Origin: Rhinopithecus roxellana
Taxonomy: Eukaryota > Chordata > Mammalia > Primates > Cercopithecidae
Direction of reading: 5' to 3'
DNA: 64,000 nt
NCBI RefSeq assembly: GCF_007565055.1
Contig: NC_044562.1
Span: forward strand, 55,004,250-55,068,249
Part shown: positions 1 through 12,474 of the stretch, one piece after another
Layout of the letters: every line of letters begins with the position of its first letter
How positions within the stretch are numbered: the stretch's first letter is position 1
Notes under the pieces: model-generated
Told to the model about the DNA's origin: nothing
The model's database searches: none
Seen by the model: the letters and a program-made list of their open reading frames with translations, nothing else
Translations under genes and position numbers: made by a program

Positions 1-2194
1 TAAAATACTGGCAAACTGGATTCAGCAGCACATCAAAAAGCTTATCCACCATGATCAAGTGGGCTTCATCCCTGGGATGCAAGGCTGGTTCAACATTCGC
101 TAATCAGTAAACGTAATCCAGCATATAAACAGAACCAAAGACAAGAACCACATGATTATCTCAATAGATGCAGAAAAGGCTTTTGACAAAATTCAACAGC
201 CCTTCATGCTAAAAACGCTCAATAAATTCGGTATTGATGGAACGTACCTCAAAATAATAAGAGCTATTTATGACAAACCCATAGCTAATATACTGAATGG
301 GCAAAAATTGGAAAAATTCCCTTTGGAAACTGGCACAAGACAGGGATGCCCTCTCTCACCACTCCTATTCAACATAGTCTTGGAAGTTCTGGCTAGGGCA
401 ATCAGGCAAGAGAAAGAAATAAAGGGTATCCAGTTAGGAAAAGAAGAAGTCAAATTGTCCCTGTTTGCAGATGACATGATTGTATATTTAGAAAACCCCA
501 TTGTCTCAGCCCAAAATCTCCTTCAGCTGATAAGCAACTTCAGCAAAGTCTCAGGATACAAAATTAATGTGCAAGAATCAAGCATTCTTATACACCAGTA
601 ACAGACACGCAGAGAGCCAAATCAGGAATGAACTTCCATTCACAATTGCTTCAAAGAGAATAAAATACCTAGGAATCCAACTTACAAGGGATGTAAAGGA
701 CCTCTTCAAGGAGAACTACAAACCACTGCTCAGTGATATCAAAGAGGACACAAACAAATGGAAGAACATACCATGCTCATGGATAGGAAGAATCAATATC
801 ATGAAAATGGCCATACTGCCCAAAATAATTTATAGATTCTATGCCATTCCCAACAAGCTACCAATGAGTTTCTTCACAGAATTGGAAAAAAACTGCTTTA
901 AAGTTCATATGGAAACAAAAAAAGAGCCCACATTGCCAAGACAATCCTAAGTCAAAAGGACAAAGCTGGAGGCGTCACGCTACCTGACTTCAAACTATAC
1001 TACAAGGCTACAGTAACCAAAACAGCATGGTACTGGTACCAAAACAGAGATATAGACCAATGGAACAGAACAGAGTCCTCAGAAATAATACCACACATCT
1101 ACAGCCATCTGATCCTTGACAAACCTGAGAGAAACAAGAAATGGGGAAAGGATTCCCTATTTAATAAATGGTGCTGGGAAAATTGGCTAGCCATAAGTAG
1201 AAAGCTGAAACTGGATCCTTTCCTTACTCCTTATACGAAGATTAATTCAAGATGGATTAGAGACTTAAATGTTAGACCTAATACCATAAAAACCCTAGAA
1301 GAAAATCTAGGTAGTACCATTCAGGACATAGGCATGGGCAAGGACTTCATGTCTAAAACACCAAAAGCAACGGCAGCAAAAGCCAAAATTGACAACTGGG
1401 ATCTAATTAAACTAAAGAGCTTCTGCACAGCAGAAGAAACTACCATCAGAGTGAACAGGCAACCTACAGAATGGGAGAACATTTTTGCAATCTACTCATC
1501 TGACAAAGGGCTATTATCCAGAATCTACAAAGAACTCAAACAAATATATAAGAAAAAAACAAACAATGCCATCAAAAAGTGGGCAAAGGATATGAACAGA
1601 CATTTCTCAAAAGAAGACATTCATACAGCCAACAGACACATGAAAACATGCTCATCATCACTCGCCATCAGAGAAATGCAAATCAAAACCACAATGAGAT
1701 ACCATCTCACACCAGTTAGAATGGCAATCATTCAAAAGTCAGGAAACAACAGGTGCTGGAGAGGATGTGGAGAAATAGGAACACTTTTACACTGTTGGTG
1801 GGATTGTAAACTAGTTCAACCATTATGGAAAACAGTATGGCAATTCCTTAAGGATCTAGAACTAGATGTACCATATGACCCAGCCATCGCACTACTGCAT
1901 ATATACCCAAAGGATTATAAATTATTCTACTACAAAGACACATGCACACGTATGTTTATTGCAGCACTATTCACAACAGCAAAGACTTGGAATCAACCCA
2001 AATGTCCATCTGTGACAGACTGGATTAAGAAAATGTGGCACATATACACCATGGAATACTATGCAGCCATAAAAAAGGATGAGTTTGCGTCCTTTGTAGG
2101 GACGTGGATGCAGCTGGAAACCATCATTCTCAGCAAACTATCACAAGAACAGAAAACCAAACACCACATGTTCTCACTCATAGGTGGGAACTGA
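1..2194 (+). pseudogene. L1 ORF2 (reverse transcriptase), broken 3' part
   Basis: This would be the C-terminal 57% or so of ORF2p. The RT core is visible, including the FADD catalytic box near 465-476 and the Cys-rich C-terminal region near 1755-1810; the reading ends at the normal SLIGGN stop at 2192-2194. Lesions visible by comparison with the intact copy in this window: a Lys codon turned to TAA at 101-103, an in-frame loss of one Ile codon near 290, a 2-nt deletion near 570-580, and two single-A insertions in A runs near 886 and 917 that restore the original frame. From about 920 to the stop the frame is open. It cannot make functional ORF2p. Confidence 0.93.
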
Positions 2195-2450
2195 ACAATG
2201 AGATCACTTGGACTTGGGAAGGGGAACATCACACACTGGGGCATATCATGGGGAGGGGGGAGGGGGGAGGGATTGCATTGGGGAGTTATACATGATATAA
2301 ATGATGAATTGATGGGTGCTGACGAGTTGATGGGTGCAGCATACCAATATGGCACAAATATACATATGTAACAAACCTGCACGTTATGCACATGTACCCT
2401 AGAACTTAAAGTATAATAAAAATAAAAAAAACAAACAAAAGCAAACAAAC
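1..2450 (+). mobile_element. Young L1 LINE, 3' half (runs off left edge)
   Basis: The sequence reads as L1 ORF2 from the reverse transcriptase region through the C terminus, a 3' UTR with a G-rich polypurine tract (about 2248-2272), a terminal AATAAA-like signal near 2414 and an A-rich tail with CAAA repeats to about 2450. It continues upstream of the window, so its 5' end and target-site duplication cannot be judged. The 3' UTR has the same layout as the full-length antisense L1 at 24.8-31.1 kb, so it belongs to a closely related, young primate subfamily. Confidence 0.95.
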
Positions 2451-2499
2451 AAACAAAGGAACATTGAACTAAAGAAGCTAAATATAAAAAAAAAATTGT

Positions 2500-2700
2500 C
2501 TTGAATAAAGACATTTATATAAAGTCATGGAACAAGCAAAAGTAATCTATAATAATGGAAATTGCACCAGTAGTGGCCCTGAGTAGAGTGGTGGTGGTTT
2601 CAGTGTCAGTGGTTGATTGCAAAGCAATGGTATATTTGTCTGTCAGACTCACCAAACTGTAGATTTGAAATGTGAGCAATTTATTGTAAACCAAAAATTA
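2500..2700 (+). mobile_element. Old L1M 3' end remnant
   Basis: The stretch resembles the degenerate 3' UTR of old L1M elements: an 'aagtaatctata..tgg' segment followed by a 'ctcaccaaactgtag...gtgagcaatttattgta' segment, which is the typical order before the tail. It is strongly diverged and without open frame. Identification rests on motif order only. Confidence 0.5.
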
Positions 2701-2939
2701 AATTCTAAGGCCCCCCCACAACCATCTTCTGTTTTTCCATAGGTTATTGGGGTACAGGTTGTATTTGGTTACATGAGTGAGTTCTTTAGAGGTGATTTCT
2801 GAGATTTTGGTGTACCCATCATCTGATCTGTATACATTGTACCCTATTTGTAGTTTTTTATCCCTCTTCCTCCCTCTTACCCCCAAGTTCCCAAAGTCCA
2901 TTGTGTTATTCTTATGCCTTTGTGTCCTCATAGCTTAGC

Positions 2940-5900
2940 TCCCACATATCAGTGAGAACATACAGTGTTTGATTTTCCATTCCTGAGTTACTTCACTTAG
3001 AATAATAGTCTCCGATCTCATCCAGATCACTGTAAATGCCATTAATTCAATCCTTTTTATGGCTTAGTATTTCATCATATATATATACACACACATATAC
3101 ATACATACATACACATATACACACACACACCACAGTTTCTTTATCCATTCATTAATGGGCATTTGGTTTGGTTTCATGATTTTGCATTTGTGAACTGTGC
3201 TGCTATAAATATGTATGTGAAAGTATCTTTTTCATATAATGACTTATTTTCCTCCAGATAGATGCCCAGTAGTGGAATTGCTGGATCAAATATCAAAATA
3301 CTCTTTTTTTGAATTTTTGATTACAGCCATTCTTGCTGGAGCGAGGTGGTATCGCATTGTGGTTTTGATTTGCATTTCCCTGATCATTAGTGATGCTGAG
3401 CACTTTTCCATAGGTTTATTGGCCATTTGTATTTCTTCTTTTGAGAATTGTCTATTCATGTCCTTACCCCACTTTTTGATGGGATTTATTTTTTTTAGTT
3501 CATTGTAGATGCTGGATATTAGTCCTTTGCCAGATATACAGATTGTGAAGATTTTCTCCAACTCTGTGGGTTGTCTTTTTACTCTGCTGACTGTTCCTTT
3601 GGCTGTGCAAAAGTGCTTTAGTTTAATTGAGTTCCAGCTATTTCTCTGTGTTTTACTGCAATTGCTTTTGGGGTCTTGTTCATGAACTCCTTGCCTAGAA
3701 GTTCATGTCTAGAAGGGCTTTTCCAATGTTATCTTCTAAAATTTTTATAGTTTAAGGTCTTTTATTTAAGTCTTTAATCCATCTTGAGTTGATTATTATA
3801 TAAGGTGAGAGATGAGGATCAAGTTTCATTCTCCTACATGTGGCTAGCCAGTTATCCCAGCACCATTTGTTGAAAAGGGTGTTCTTTCCCCCACTTTATG
3901 TTTTTGTTTGCTTTGGCAAAGATCAGATGACTATAAGTATTTGGATTTATTTATGGGTTCTCTATTCTGTTCTCTTGGTCTGTGTATCTATTTTTATACC
4001 AGAGCCATGCTGTTTTGTTGACTACAGCTTTATAGCATAGATTGAAGTTAGGTATTGTGATGCCTCCAGATTTGTTCTTTTTGCTTAGTCCTTCTTTGGC
4101 TATGCAGGCTCTTTTTTGGTTCCATGTGAATATTAGAATTGTTTTTCCTAATTCTGTGAAGAAGGGTGGTATTTTGATGGGAAATACAAATTCCCTTGAA
4201 TTTGTAGATTGTTTTTGGCTGTATGGTCATTTTTGCAATATTGATTCTATCCATCTATGATCATGGGATGTGTTTCCATTTGTTTGTCTTGTCTACAATT
4301 TCTTTCAGCAGTGTTTTGTCATTTTCTTTGTAGAGGTATTTTGCCTCCTTGGTTAAGTATATTCCTAAGTATTTCTTTTTCTTTGCAGCTATTGTAAAAG
4401 GGGTTGAGTTCTTGATTTGATTCTCCGCTTGGTCACTGTTGCTGTGTAGAAGAGCTACTGATTTTTGTATATTAATCTTGTATGTGGAAACTTTGCTAAA
4501 TTCTTTCATCAGTTATAGGAGCTTTCTGGAGGAGTCTTTAGGGTTTTCAAGCTAAAGCATCATATCGTCAGCAAACAGTGACAGTTTGACTTCCTCTTTA
4601 CTGATTTGGATACCCTTTATTTTTTCCTCCTGTCTGATTGCTCTGGCTAGGACTTTCAGTACTATGTTGAATAGGAGTGGTGAGAGTGGGCATCCTTGTC
4701 TTGTTCCAGGTCTCAGATAAAATGCTTTCAACTTTTCCCCATTCAGTATTACGTTGGCTGTAGGTTTGTCATAGATGGCTTTCATTACATTAAGATATGT
4801 CTCTTGTATGCTTATTTTGCTGAGAGTGTTAATCATAAAGAGATGTTGTATTTTGTCAAATGCTTTTTTTGTATCTATTAAGATGATCATGTAATTTTTA
4901 ATTCTGTTTATGTGGGGTATCACATTTATTGACTTGTGTATGTTAAACAATCCCTGCATCCCTGGTATGAAACCCAACTGATCATTGTGGATTACCTTTT
5001 GATGTGTTATTAGATTCTGTTAGCTAGTATTTTGTTAAGGATTTCAGTGTCTCTGTTAATCAGAGATGGTGGTCTGTAGTTTTCTTTTTATGGTTATTTC
5101 TTTTGCTGGTTTTGGTATTAGGGTGATGTTGGCTTCATAGAATAAATTAGGGAAGGTTCTCTCTTTATCTTGTGGAATAGTGTCAAAAAGATTGGGATCA
5201 ATTCTTCTTTGAATGTCTGGAAGAATTCTGCTGTGAATCCATCCGGTCTCAGACATTTTTATTTATTGTTTTTGTTGGTAATTTTTTAATTACCATTTCA
5301 AATCCCCGTACTTGATATTGGTCTGTTCAGGGTATCTAATTCTTCCTGATTTAAACTAGGAGTGTTGTATTTTTCAAGAAATTTATCCAACTCTTCTAGT
5401 TTTCCTAGATTATGTACATAAAGGTGTTCTTAGTAGCCTTGATTGATCTTTTGTATTTCAGTGGTGTCAGCTGTAATATTTCCTATTTCATTTCTTAATG
5501 AGGTTATTTGGATTTTCTCTCTTCTTGGTTAATCTTGTTAATGGTATATCAATTGTATTTATCTTGTCAAAGAACCAGTTTTTTGTTTCCTTTCCTTTTT
5601 ATTTTTTTTAATGTTTTTTCAATTTAATTTAGTTCTGCTCTGATTTTTGTTTGTTTGTTTGTTTTCTTCTTCTGGGTTTGTGTTTGGTTTGTTATTGTTT
5701 CTCTAGTTCCTTGAGGTGTGACCTTAGAATGTCAGCTTGTGCTCTTTCAGTCTTGTTGATGTAGGCATTTAAGGCTATTAATTTTCCTCTTAGCACTGCC
5801 TTTGTGATATACCAGAGGTTTTGAAAGGTTGTGTCATTACTGTCGTTCAGTTCAAAGAATTTTAAAATTTCCATATTGATTTCATTTTTGACCCAATGGT

Positions 5901-6667
5901 TATTCAGGAGCAGGTTATTAAATTTTCATGTATTTGTATGGTTTTGAAGGTTCCTTTTGTGTTGATTTCCAGTTTTCTTCCACTGTGGTCTGAGAGAGTG
6001 CTTGATATAATTTCAGTTTTCTTAAATTTATTTAGGCTCATTTTGTGGCCTATCATATGGTCTATCTTGGAGAAAATTCCACATACTGTTGAATAATATG
6101 TGTATTCTATGATTGTTGGATGAAATGTTGTATATATGTGTGTTAAGTCCATTTGTTCCAAGATATGACATAAATCCATTGTCTCTCTGTTGATTTTCTA
6201 TCTTGATGTCCTGTCTAGTGCTGTCAGTGGAGTATTGAATTCTCCCACTATTATTGTTTTGTTGTCTATCTCATTTCTTAGGTCTATTAGTGACTGTTTT
6301 ATAAACTTAGGATTGCCAGTGTTAGGTGCACGTATGTTTAGAATTGTGACATTTTCCTGTTGGATAAGGCCTTTTACCATTATATAATGTCCCTCTTTTA
6401 ATCACTGCTGCTTTAAAGTTTGTTTTGTCTAATACAAGAACAACTATTCCTGCTCACTTTTGGTGTCCATTTGCATAAAATGTCTTTTCCCACACCTTTA
6501 CTTTAAATTTATGTGAGTCCTTATGTGTTAGATGAGACTCCTGGAGGTAGCAGATAATTGCTTGGTAAGTTTTTATCCATTCTTCAGTTCTATATTTTTT
6601 AAGTAGAGCATTTAGGCCATTTACATTCAATATTAGTATTGAGATGTGAGGTACCATTGCATTCATG
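2940..6667 (-). pseudogene. ORF2 of the older L1, decayed
   Basis: Endonuclease start (MNAMVPHISILILNVNGLN) lies at 6667 on the minus strand; the RT region with a FADD box lies near 4555-4600. Only short open pieces survive. At about 3290-3305 a deletion of roughly 130 bp relative to the L1 consensus removes the part coding for the Cys-rich C-terminal motif. Non-functional. Confidence 0.88.
3076..3131. repeat. TA/CA simple repeat inside old L1 3' region
   Basis: Mixed (TA)n, (CATA)n and (CA)n run, an expansion at the usual AT-rich position of the old L1. Confidence 0.85.
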
Positions 6668-6730
6668 GTGCTATTTGTTGCCTGTGTACCTTGGTTTTCT
6701 TGTTTTTGCTTTTTAAATGGTCTTTTTATT

Positions 6731-7650
6731 TTATAGGTCCTGTGTGATATATGCTTTAATGTGGTTCTGTTTTGATGTGTTTCCAGAGTTTGTTTCAAGA
6801 TTTAGAGCTCCTTTTAGTAGTTCTTGCATTGGTAGCTTAGTAGTGGCAAATTCTCTCAGCATTTGTTTGTCTGAAAAAGACTGTATCTTCCCTTCATATA
6901 TGATGTTTAGTGTCACTGGATACAAAATTCTTGGCTGATAGCTGTTTCATTTGATGAGGCTGAAGGGTTTCTGCTGAGAAATCTGCTGTTAATCTGATAG
7001 CTTTTCCTTTCTAGGTTACCTGCTGCTTTTGTCTCACAGCTCTTAAGATTCTCTCCTTTGTCTTAAATTTAGATAACTTGATGACAATGTGCTATGCTAT
7101 GATCTTTTTATGATCGATTTCCTAGGTGTTCTTTTTGCTTCTTGTATTTGGACATCTATGTCTCCAGCAAGGCTGGGAAATAATTTTTTAAATTATTATT
7201 TCCCCAAATATTTTTTCTAGACTTTTAGATTTTTTTCTTCCTCAAGAACACTGATTATCCTTAGGTTTGATCATTTAACATAATCCCAGACTTCTTGGAG
7301 GTTTTGTTCATATTTTCTTATTTGTTTTTCTTTGTCTTTGTTGGAATGGGTTAATTCAAAGACTTTGTCTTTGTGCTTTGAGTTTCTTTCTTCTACTTGT
7401 TCAATTCTATTGCTGAGACTTTCCAGAGCATTTTGCATTCTTATAAGTATGTCCAATGTTTCCTTAAGTTTTTATTGTTTTTTCTTTATGCTATTTCCTT
7501 GAATATTTCTCCCTTCACTTCTTGTATCATTTTTTGGATTTCCTCACATTGGGCTTTGCCTTCCTCTTGTGTCTCCCTAATTAGCTTAGTAACTAAACTC
7601 CTGAATTCTTTTTGAGGTAAAACAGAGATTTCTTCTTGGTTTGGATCCAT
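6731..7650 (-). pseudogene. ORF1 of the older L1, decayed
   Basis: Minus-strand fragments match ORF1p: an N-terminal MDPNQEEIS start at 7650, a coiled-coil-like stretch (about 7270-7460) and a C-terminal piece (YEGKIQSFSDKQMLREFATT) at about 6800-6900. A deletion of about 40 bp near 6965 and several frameshifts break the frame. Non-functional. Confidence 0.85.
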
Positions 7651-7925
7651 CGCTGGTGAGCTAGCATGATTTTTGAAGAGCCTTGTTTCATCATATTACC
7701 AGAGTTGGTTTTCTGGTTTCTTCTCATTTGGGTAGTCTAGTATTTGGAATGTCTCCCAGGTCCTACAGGAGCAGTCTGCTTCCTTCAGAGGGTCTGTGGG
7801 TCCTCTCAGGATTTCTGGTTTGTTCTTGCAATCATCCTGGAGCTAAAATTCATGATGCAAGCCTCTGCACACTGCTCTGTCTGTCCGAGTCAGAGCTGCA
7901 ATCTAGTCCTGCTTCCTATCTGCCA

Positions 7926-8481
7926 TGATGATCTAATTAAGTCCCCCCAGCCAAAGGAATGGACTTCCTCCTTAGCCAGGGCTCTTTTAAAATTTAACCT
8001 GAGATACTGTTCAGACCATAACAAGAAGTGGAGTTTGACATGCCTTATTACACCTCTCCTGCCTTAACATCAACAAGACCTTAAATCTGATAAGACTCAT
8101 TTTACAACCTATTCTACCTCCTGAAGGCTTCTTCTGCAAATAAAAAGTTGGGTCTCCACAATTCTTCGTCTTAACCCAGACATCCCTCTCTACTGCTCCC
8201 AGGTCTTTAGATAAACTCAATCGTCAACTAAAAACTTTAAATCTACCTATAAGCTGGAAGCCCCCATTTCATGTTGTCCTGCCTTTCTGGACCAAACCAA
8301 TGTATTTCTTAAATGTATTTGATTGATGTCTCGTATCTTCCTAAAATGTATAAAACCAAGCTGCTTTGAGCACATATTCCCAGGCCCTCCTGAGGACTGT
8401 GCCATGGGCCGTGGTCGCTCATATTTGGCTCAAAATAAATCTCTTCAAATATTTTACAGAGTTTGACTCAATTTGTTGACA
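7926..8481 (+). mobile_element. Solitary ERV LTR (ERV1/MER-type)
   Basis: LTR-like organisation on the plus strand: a TATA-like TATAAAA at 8349-8355, then an AATAAA poly(A) signal at 8434-8439 and a terminal ...TTGACA near 8481. The tail (TTTGGCTCAAAATAAATC region) is one I associate with class I endogenous retrovirus LTRs. No internal viral genes flank it, so it is a solo LTR. The left boundary with the old L1 is approximate and no TSD is evident. Subfamily not assigned. Confidence 0.6.
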
Positions 8482-9035
8482 TTGTTATACGTTAATTATA
8501 CTTTAATTACATTAGTTTTCTAAGGTATAGGAAAAATATATATCCAAAATTTAGACTTTTCTTGCTCAAAGCTTGGGTTACCAATTTTTATTCATAAACA
8601 CAATAATTCAAAAATAAAGTCATCTGATGTATAAAAGCATTAGTGTAAAATGGAAAACTAGTGCAAAATGTATAGTCATAAAGTTCATTAAACACACATA
8701 AACATTTCAAAATGACTTGCTTTGAGGCAGAGTGATATGCATGTTCCATTTTTATTTTGTTTTTTTCTAAAAATGCATTGTTAGCAAAAGCCAAAATTTG
8801 TAAGTATTCTCCTTCAGGCTACTTTCACTATCTCTCATCTGATTGTTGTCATAAACATATATATAATTTACTTAATGTGTTGCTACATGTTATCAAAACA
8901 GTCTTGTTATGTGTCAGCTGCCTTCCAGGATCAAGGGAGTGTCACATTACATATCCAGGAATACCTGGACAACTGCTTTATGTCACTGCATATATCGGAA
9001 TGCATCAATCTGAATGCACATGAACTGATTCAGAA
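8482..9035. other. Unassigned AT-rich sequence
   Basis: About 550 bp with no repeat or coding signal that I recognise. Two short open frames on opposite strands (about 8588-9023) overlap each other and look like chance. Confidence 0.5.
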
Positions 9036-9135
9036 GCAGAGGGGCACAGTGTAAAGGGCACCAGGCTAATAATGAAGAAACTTGTGTTCCAACGTTGATT
9101 CTGCCTCTTCAGTTCTCTGGACTCCAGTTTTCTCA
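9036..9135 (+). mobile_element. MIR SINE fragment
   Basis: Begins with the MIR start CAGAGGGGCA, followed by a diverged 'gaagaaacttgtgttccaac' and 'ccagttttctcattca' segment corresponding to the tRNA-derived and core parts, with an internal deletion. Confidence 0.65.
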
Positions 9136-9300
9136 TTCACTGAACAAACATGTTGAGACCTACTTTGTGTCCAAATGCTGATCTATGAGCTAGGAATAGA
9201 TACATAGAAGTCATGGTATGTAACATAGTTACAGATAACAGTTGAGTGGAGAAACATAACTATATGAAGTATAACGTAGTAATATGGCAAATACCATGGT
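9128..9300 (-). mobile_element. L2 LINE 3' end fragment
   Basis: Read in antisense this is the L2 3' end: 'gaacaaacatgttgagacctact...gctgatctatgagctaggaata' matches the reverse of the '..cacatagtaggtgctcaataaat' terminus. It overlaps the end of the MIR by a few bases. Highly diverged. Confidence 0.6.
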
Positions 9301-9586
9301 GAAGAAAAAGAAGGAAGGTATAAGCATAAGCTGCTAGATCATTCCCACAATCCAGACTTGGTGAAGCCACAGAATTGAGAGACTGACTGAGTAGCATCTC
9401 AGATTTTATCACAAAATCCATTGTACTATTGGAAGACAGAGCATTTTTATGTGTAAGGGAAATTGCAGCCTAGAGTGGGTGAATGCCAGATACCACAGAT
9501 GTGCTACATGCTGGGAGAGAGCAATTCTTATTGTCCTGATAAATCATGGGCTTTCTTATCATCCATGTGAGGTGGGGACACAGCAG

Positions 9587-10374
9587 TGACAGCCAGAGGC
9601 ATGTGGGTAGTAACTTCAGGGCCACCTACCCTTTCCTAATTGTTTTTCTACACTGTCATGCCCACCTTTGAGTGTTGTCTTCACTTTAATCTTTTTTGCA
9701 TACTCAAAAACCAATGAACATGCGCTCCCCATCCTGTGCCTATAAAGACCCCAGACTCAGTCAGTAGATGGGGAGATGGCCTGAATTTGCAGAAGAGACA
9801 ACATGACTTAGGGGAAGAAAACCTGTCTTTCTCATCCCCTCCCCAACTCCCCTCTCCACTGAGAGCCGGTTTTATGGCCCAGTGAAATTTTCCACCTTCA
9901 GTATCCTTCAATTGTCCATGTGGTCTAATTCTTCTTGGAGAGTGGACAAGAGCTCAGGACCCACTGAGTGCAGGTACTTAGAAAAGGTTGTCACACTGGC
10001 CCTTTGCCCTTGCCAGAGGAGAACAGCCACCTTACACGATGAGGCAAGGGGCCAACTGAGCTGCTAACATGCTGTTGTCTTCAGACAACAGATGGCAGAA
10101 CTAAAAGAGCACCGTAACACCCTGTCTGGGGCCTTGGGGTCAGGGGCACCCTCACCTGGGGGCCATCACACTCCCCTCAAGGTGACATGTATGGTCTTGC
10201 CATGGTCCCTGCATGGAACTTACTCCTGTGTTGGTGCCTGGACTGACTGGCTGGGTCCCCCCACACTCACTTGCTCACGTGCTCCCTCCTGCAAGGGGCT
10301 GAACATAGTGTTTTAAGTAGAGGGGACACTGCTGCTGTGAGTCTGGCAAAGGGGCTGAGAAAAATCCTGCATCA
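9587..10374 (+). mobile_element. ERV LTR, copy 1 of a family present twice here
   Basis: Begins TGACA, ends CCTGCATCA, and aligns along its length with the LTR at 48732-49649, including the TATA box TATAAAG at 9741-9747 and the downstream R/U5-like part. Compared with that copy it lacks about 190 bp near its 5' end (U3). No viral coding sequence is attached. The two copies diverge immediately outside these limits, which supports the boundaries. No convincing TSD. Confidence 0.7.
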
Positions 10375-10793
10375 TTGGGAGCCTAGAATTAGAGTCTTTT
10401 AGAGAAGTTTTGCCTCCTGAAGCCCAGAAAAAGTTCTAAATAATGTCTCTTACATTGCCTAAACATTATTTTTGCCCAGGAAAGATAATGCCCACTGTCC
10501 TCAGAGCAACAAACCAGCAAGATATACCACAAATTGAAGAAAATTGGTTCCTGTAACAGAAATTAGCAATCTGTGTATCTGTGTTTATTATTTTAACAAA
10601 GTAAATGTTTGTTAGTACTTCAGACAACTAAGGATAAGGAAAAGTGTGCTCAGGTAAACCAAAATAATCAAATTCTTGTTCTTAATTCCCATTAACTATA
10701 GATACTTGCCTGAGCCAAAGATTAGTTATTAGCTTCAGTCTAAGACTATCCAGAAGAATGTAAATACATACACACATGTGCACGCACGTGCAT

Positions 10794-10827
<34 letters not shown>

Positions 10828-11540
10828 TGGTGCTAAGCTTCTAAGAATTCTATATATAGAATTATTGGTAAAAATAAATAAATACATTTATTCTATTAAC
10901 TCATTCCTGGTTGTTTTACTGTAAACCATATTGAAAATAGCCACATCACCAAAAGAAATAGATATTATCCTCATGTATATATTGAGATAACATAATCAAA
11001 ATAGCTACTCACTAGCAACCAAAACACCTTTTCAAGTTCCTTCTATTTGTGCTTTTCTTTTCTGCTTATCATCTTTATTCTTTTCTTCTTCATTCTTTTC
11101 TTCTCCATCCTTTTCTTCTCCATCTCCTTCAGTTCTAAATCATGTGTCCTTAGTATTTTTAAATATATATTTTTATTTTACATTATTTCCACCTAAAATT
11201 CCTTATCTCCTCATCCTGAATAGCAAAATCATTATGCACTCCCACAAAATAAACAATTACTTGATTCTACCAATTTCACTTATCATCTAATCGATGTTTC
11301 TCCAATGAAAGTAGTAATTTTACATCATGATACTTAACCACTGATGTTGTTTTATTTGACTGAGGGACCTGTCTATGTAATGATTCCTTTTGTCTCTAAG
11401 GCTCAATGGATATTTTTCCTAAGACCATATATACACAGACACACATACACACGTATGCACACACACACCCCACCAAATGGATAATATGAGATATAAAAAA
11501 CTTTGCACTCTCTGTCCATAATCTTCACATATCCCTTCAA
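10375..11540. other. Unassigned sequence with CA and CTTTT-rich tracts
   Basis: No gene or recognised repeat. Contains the CA tract listed separately, an imperfect 'ttcttttcttctccatc' tandem array (about 11053-11126) and a second CA-rich patch (11430-11470). Confidence 0.5.
10765..10826. repeat. (CA)n microsatellite
   Basis: Interrupted CACG/CATG start followed by a pure CA run of about 14 units. Confidence 0.95.
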
Positions 11541-11550
11541 ATTCACTTTG

Positions 11551-11836
11551 AAACGCCTGTAATCTCAGCACTTTGGGAGGCTGAGGCGGGTGGATCATGA
11601 AGTCAGGAATTCGAGACCATCCTGGCTATGGTGAAACCCCATCTCTACTAAAAATACAAAAAATTAGCTGGGCGTGGTGGTGGGCACCTGTAGTCCCAGC
11701 TAGTCAGGAGGCTGCAGCAGGAGAATGGCATGATCCTGGGAGACAGAGTTTGCAGTGAGCTGAGATCACGCCACTGCACTCCAGTCTGGGCGACAGAGTG
11801 AGACTCTGTCTCAAAAAAAAAAAAAAAAAAAAAAAA
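11551..11836 (+). mobile_element. Alu SINE (AluS/Y-like), slightly 5'-truncated
   Basis: Starts within the left arm at CGCCTGTAATC (about 24 bp missing), then both arms, middle A-linker and a poly(A) tail at 11812-11836. Flanks AAATTCACTTTGAA and AAATTCATTTGGAA look like a TSD with two changes. Confidence 0.95.
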
Positions 11837-11839
11837 TTC

Positions 11840-12470
11840 ATTTGGAAGAAAAATTGTAAAACGAGCCTTCTCTGTCAAAGCTTTTACTATATTATAGCTT
11901 CCTAATTGAATGCAATTGGGAAACTGTATTGCATAGAATCTATGCTTCGCATTGAATTTTTGCATTAGAAACTGTCAGAGTATTTATATTTGGTGTGGGT
12001 TTCTTGCAAAAGACTCAGCAGGAAACCAAGAGAGAGTGAACTGTGACCACCTCAGAAATAAAATATTTTACTGAGCTTTAAAAAAAGTATGCATAAAATT
12101 TTATTTCAGGCCATCATTCTTATAGCATAAAGACTAAATTTAAAACTATGATTGCACAGATAAAATGATAAAATATGCTATTTCCAATTTATTTATTCTA
12201 AGTTTCCCATTAAATAGTACTGATATGTTCTCAAAGAATAACTCATATTTATAGTTTTATAATTAATCTTTTCAAAGAGTGGCTAATATATGTTATATGC
12301 CATCTAGTCTTTATTAAAATAATTTTACACTAATATGACATCATCTTTGGTCTCTCCTATGCTTTCCATATAATTAATTATTAACTTGTCTAAGATTAGC
12401 TTTCTCAATGTCTTCTATTTATAGTATAATTTTCCTTTAATTCTTTCCTCCATACATTATTAATCTGTGG
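11840..12470. other. Unassigned AT-rich sequence
   Basis: No recognised repeat or coding signal. Confidence 0.5.
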
Positions 12471-12474
12471 AGTT

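Larger units (their letters stand above)
2728..7925 (-). mobile_element. Older, nearly complete L1 (L1PB/L1MA-like)
   Basis: Read on the minus strand this shows, in order, a partial 5' UTR (7925-7651), ORF1 (7650-6731), ORF2 (6667-2940) and a 3' UTR (to about 2728). The 3' UTR and the ORF1 start (MDPNQEE-type) are those of older primate L1s, not of the young copies elsewhere in the window. It is littered with frameshifts and small deletions. No poly(T) run or clear TSD remains at its 3' end, and its 5' end abuts the LTR at 7926. Confidence 0.9.

Noticed and set aside
7683..8067. 81- and 107-codon plus-strand frames
   Set aside because: They span the antisense 5' UTR of the older L1 and the adjoining LTR; no protein similarity.
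9681..10316. Open frames in the LTR at 9.6-10.4 kb as a gene
   Set aside because: The sequence is an LTR shared with 48.7-49.6 kb, and the frames are not conserved between the copies.
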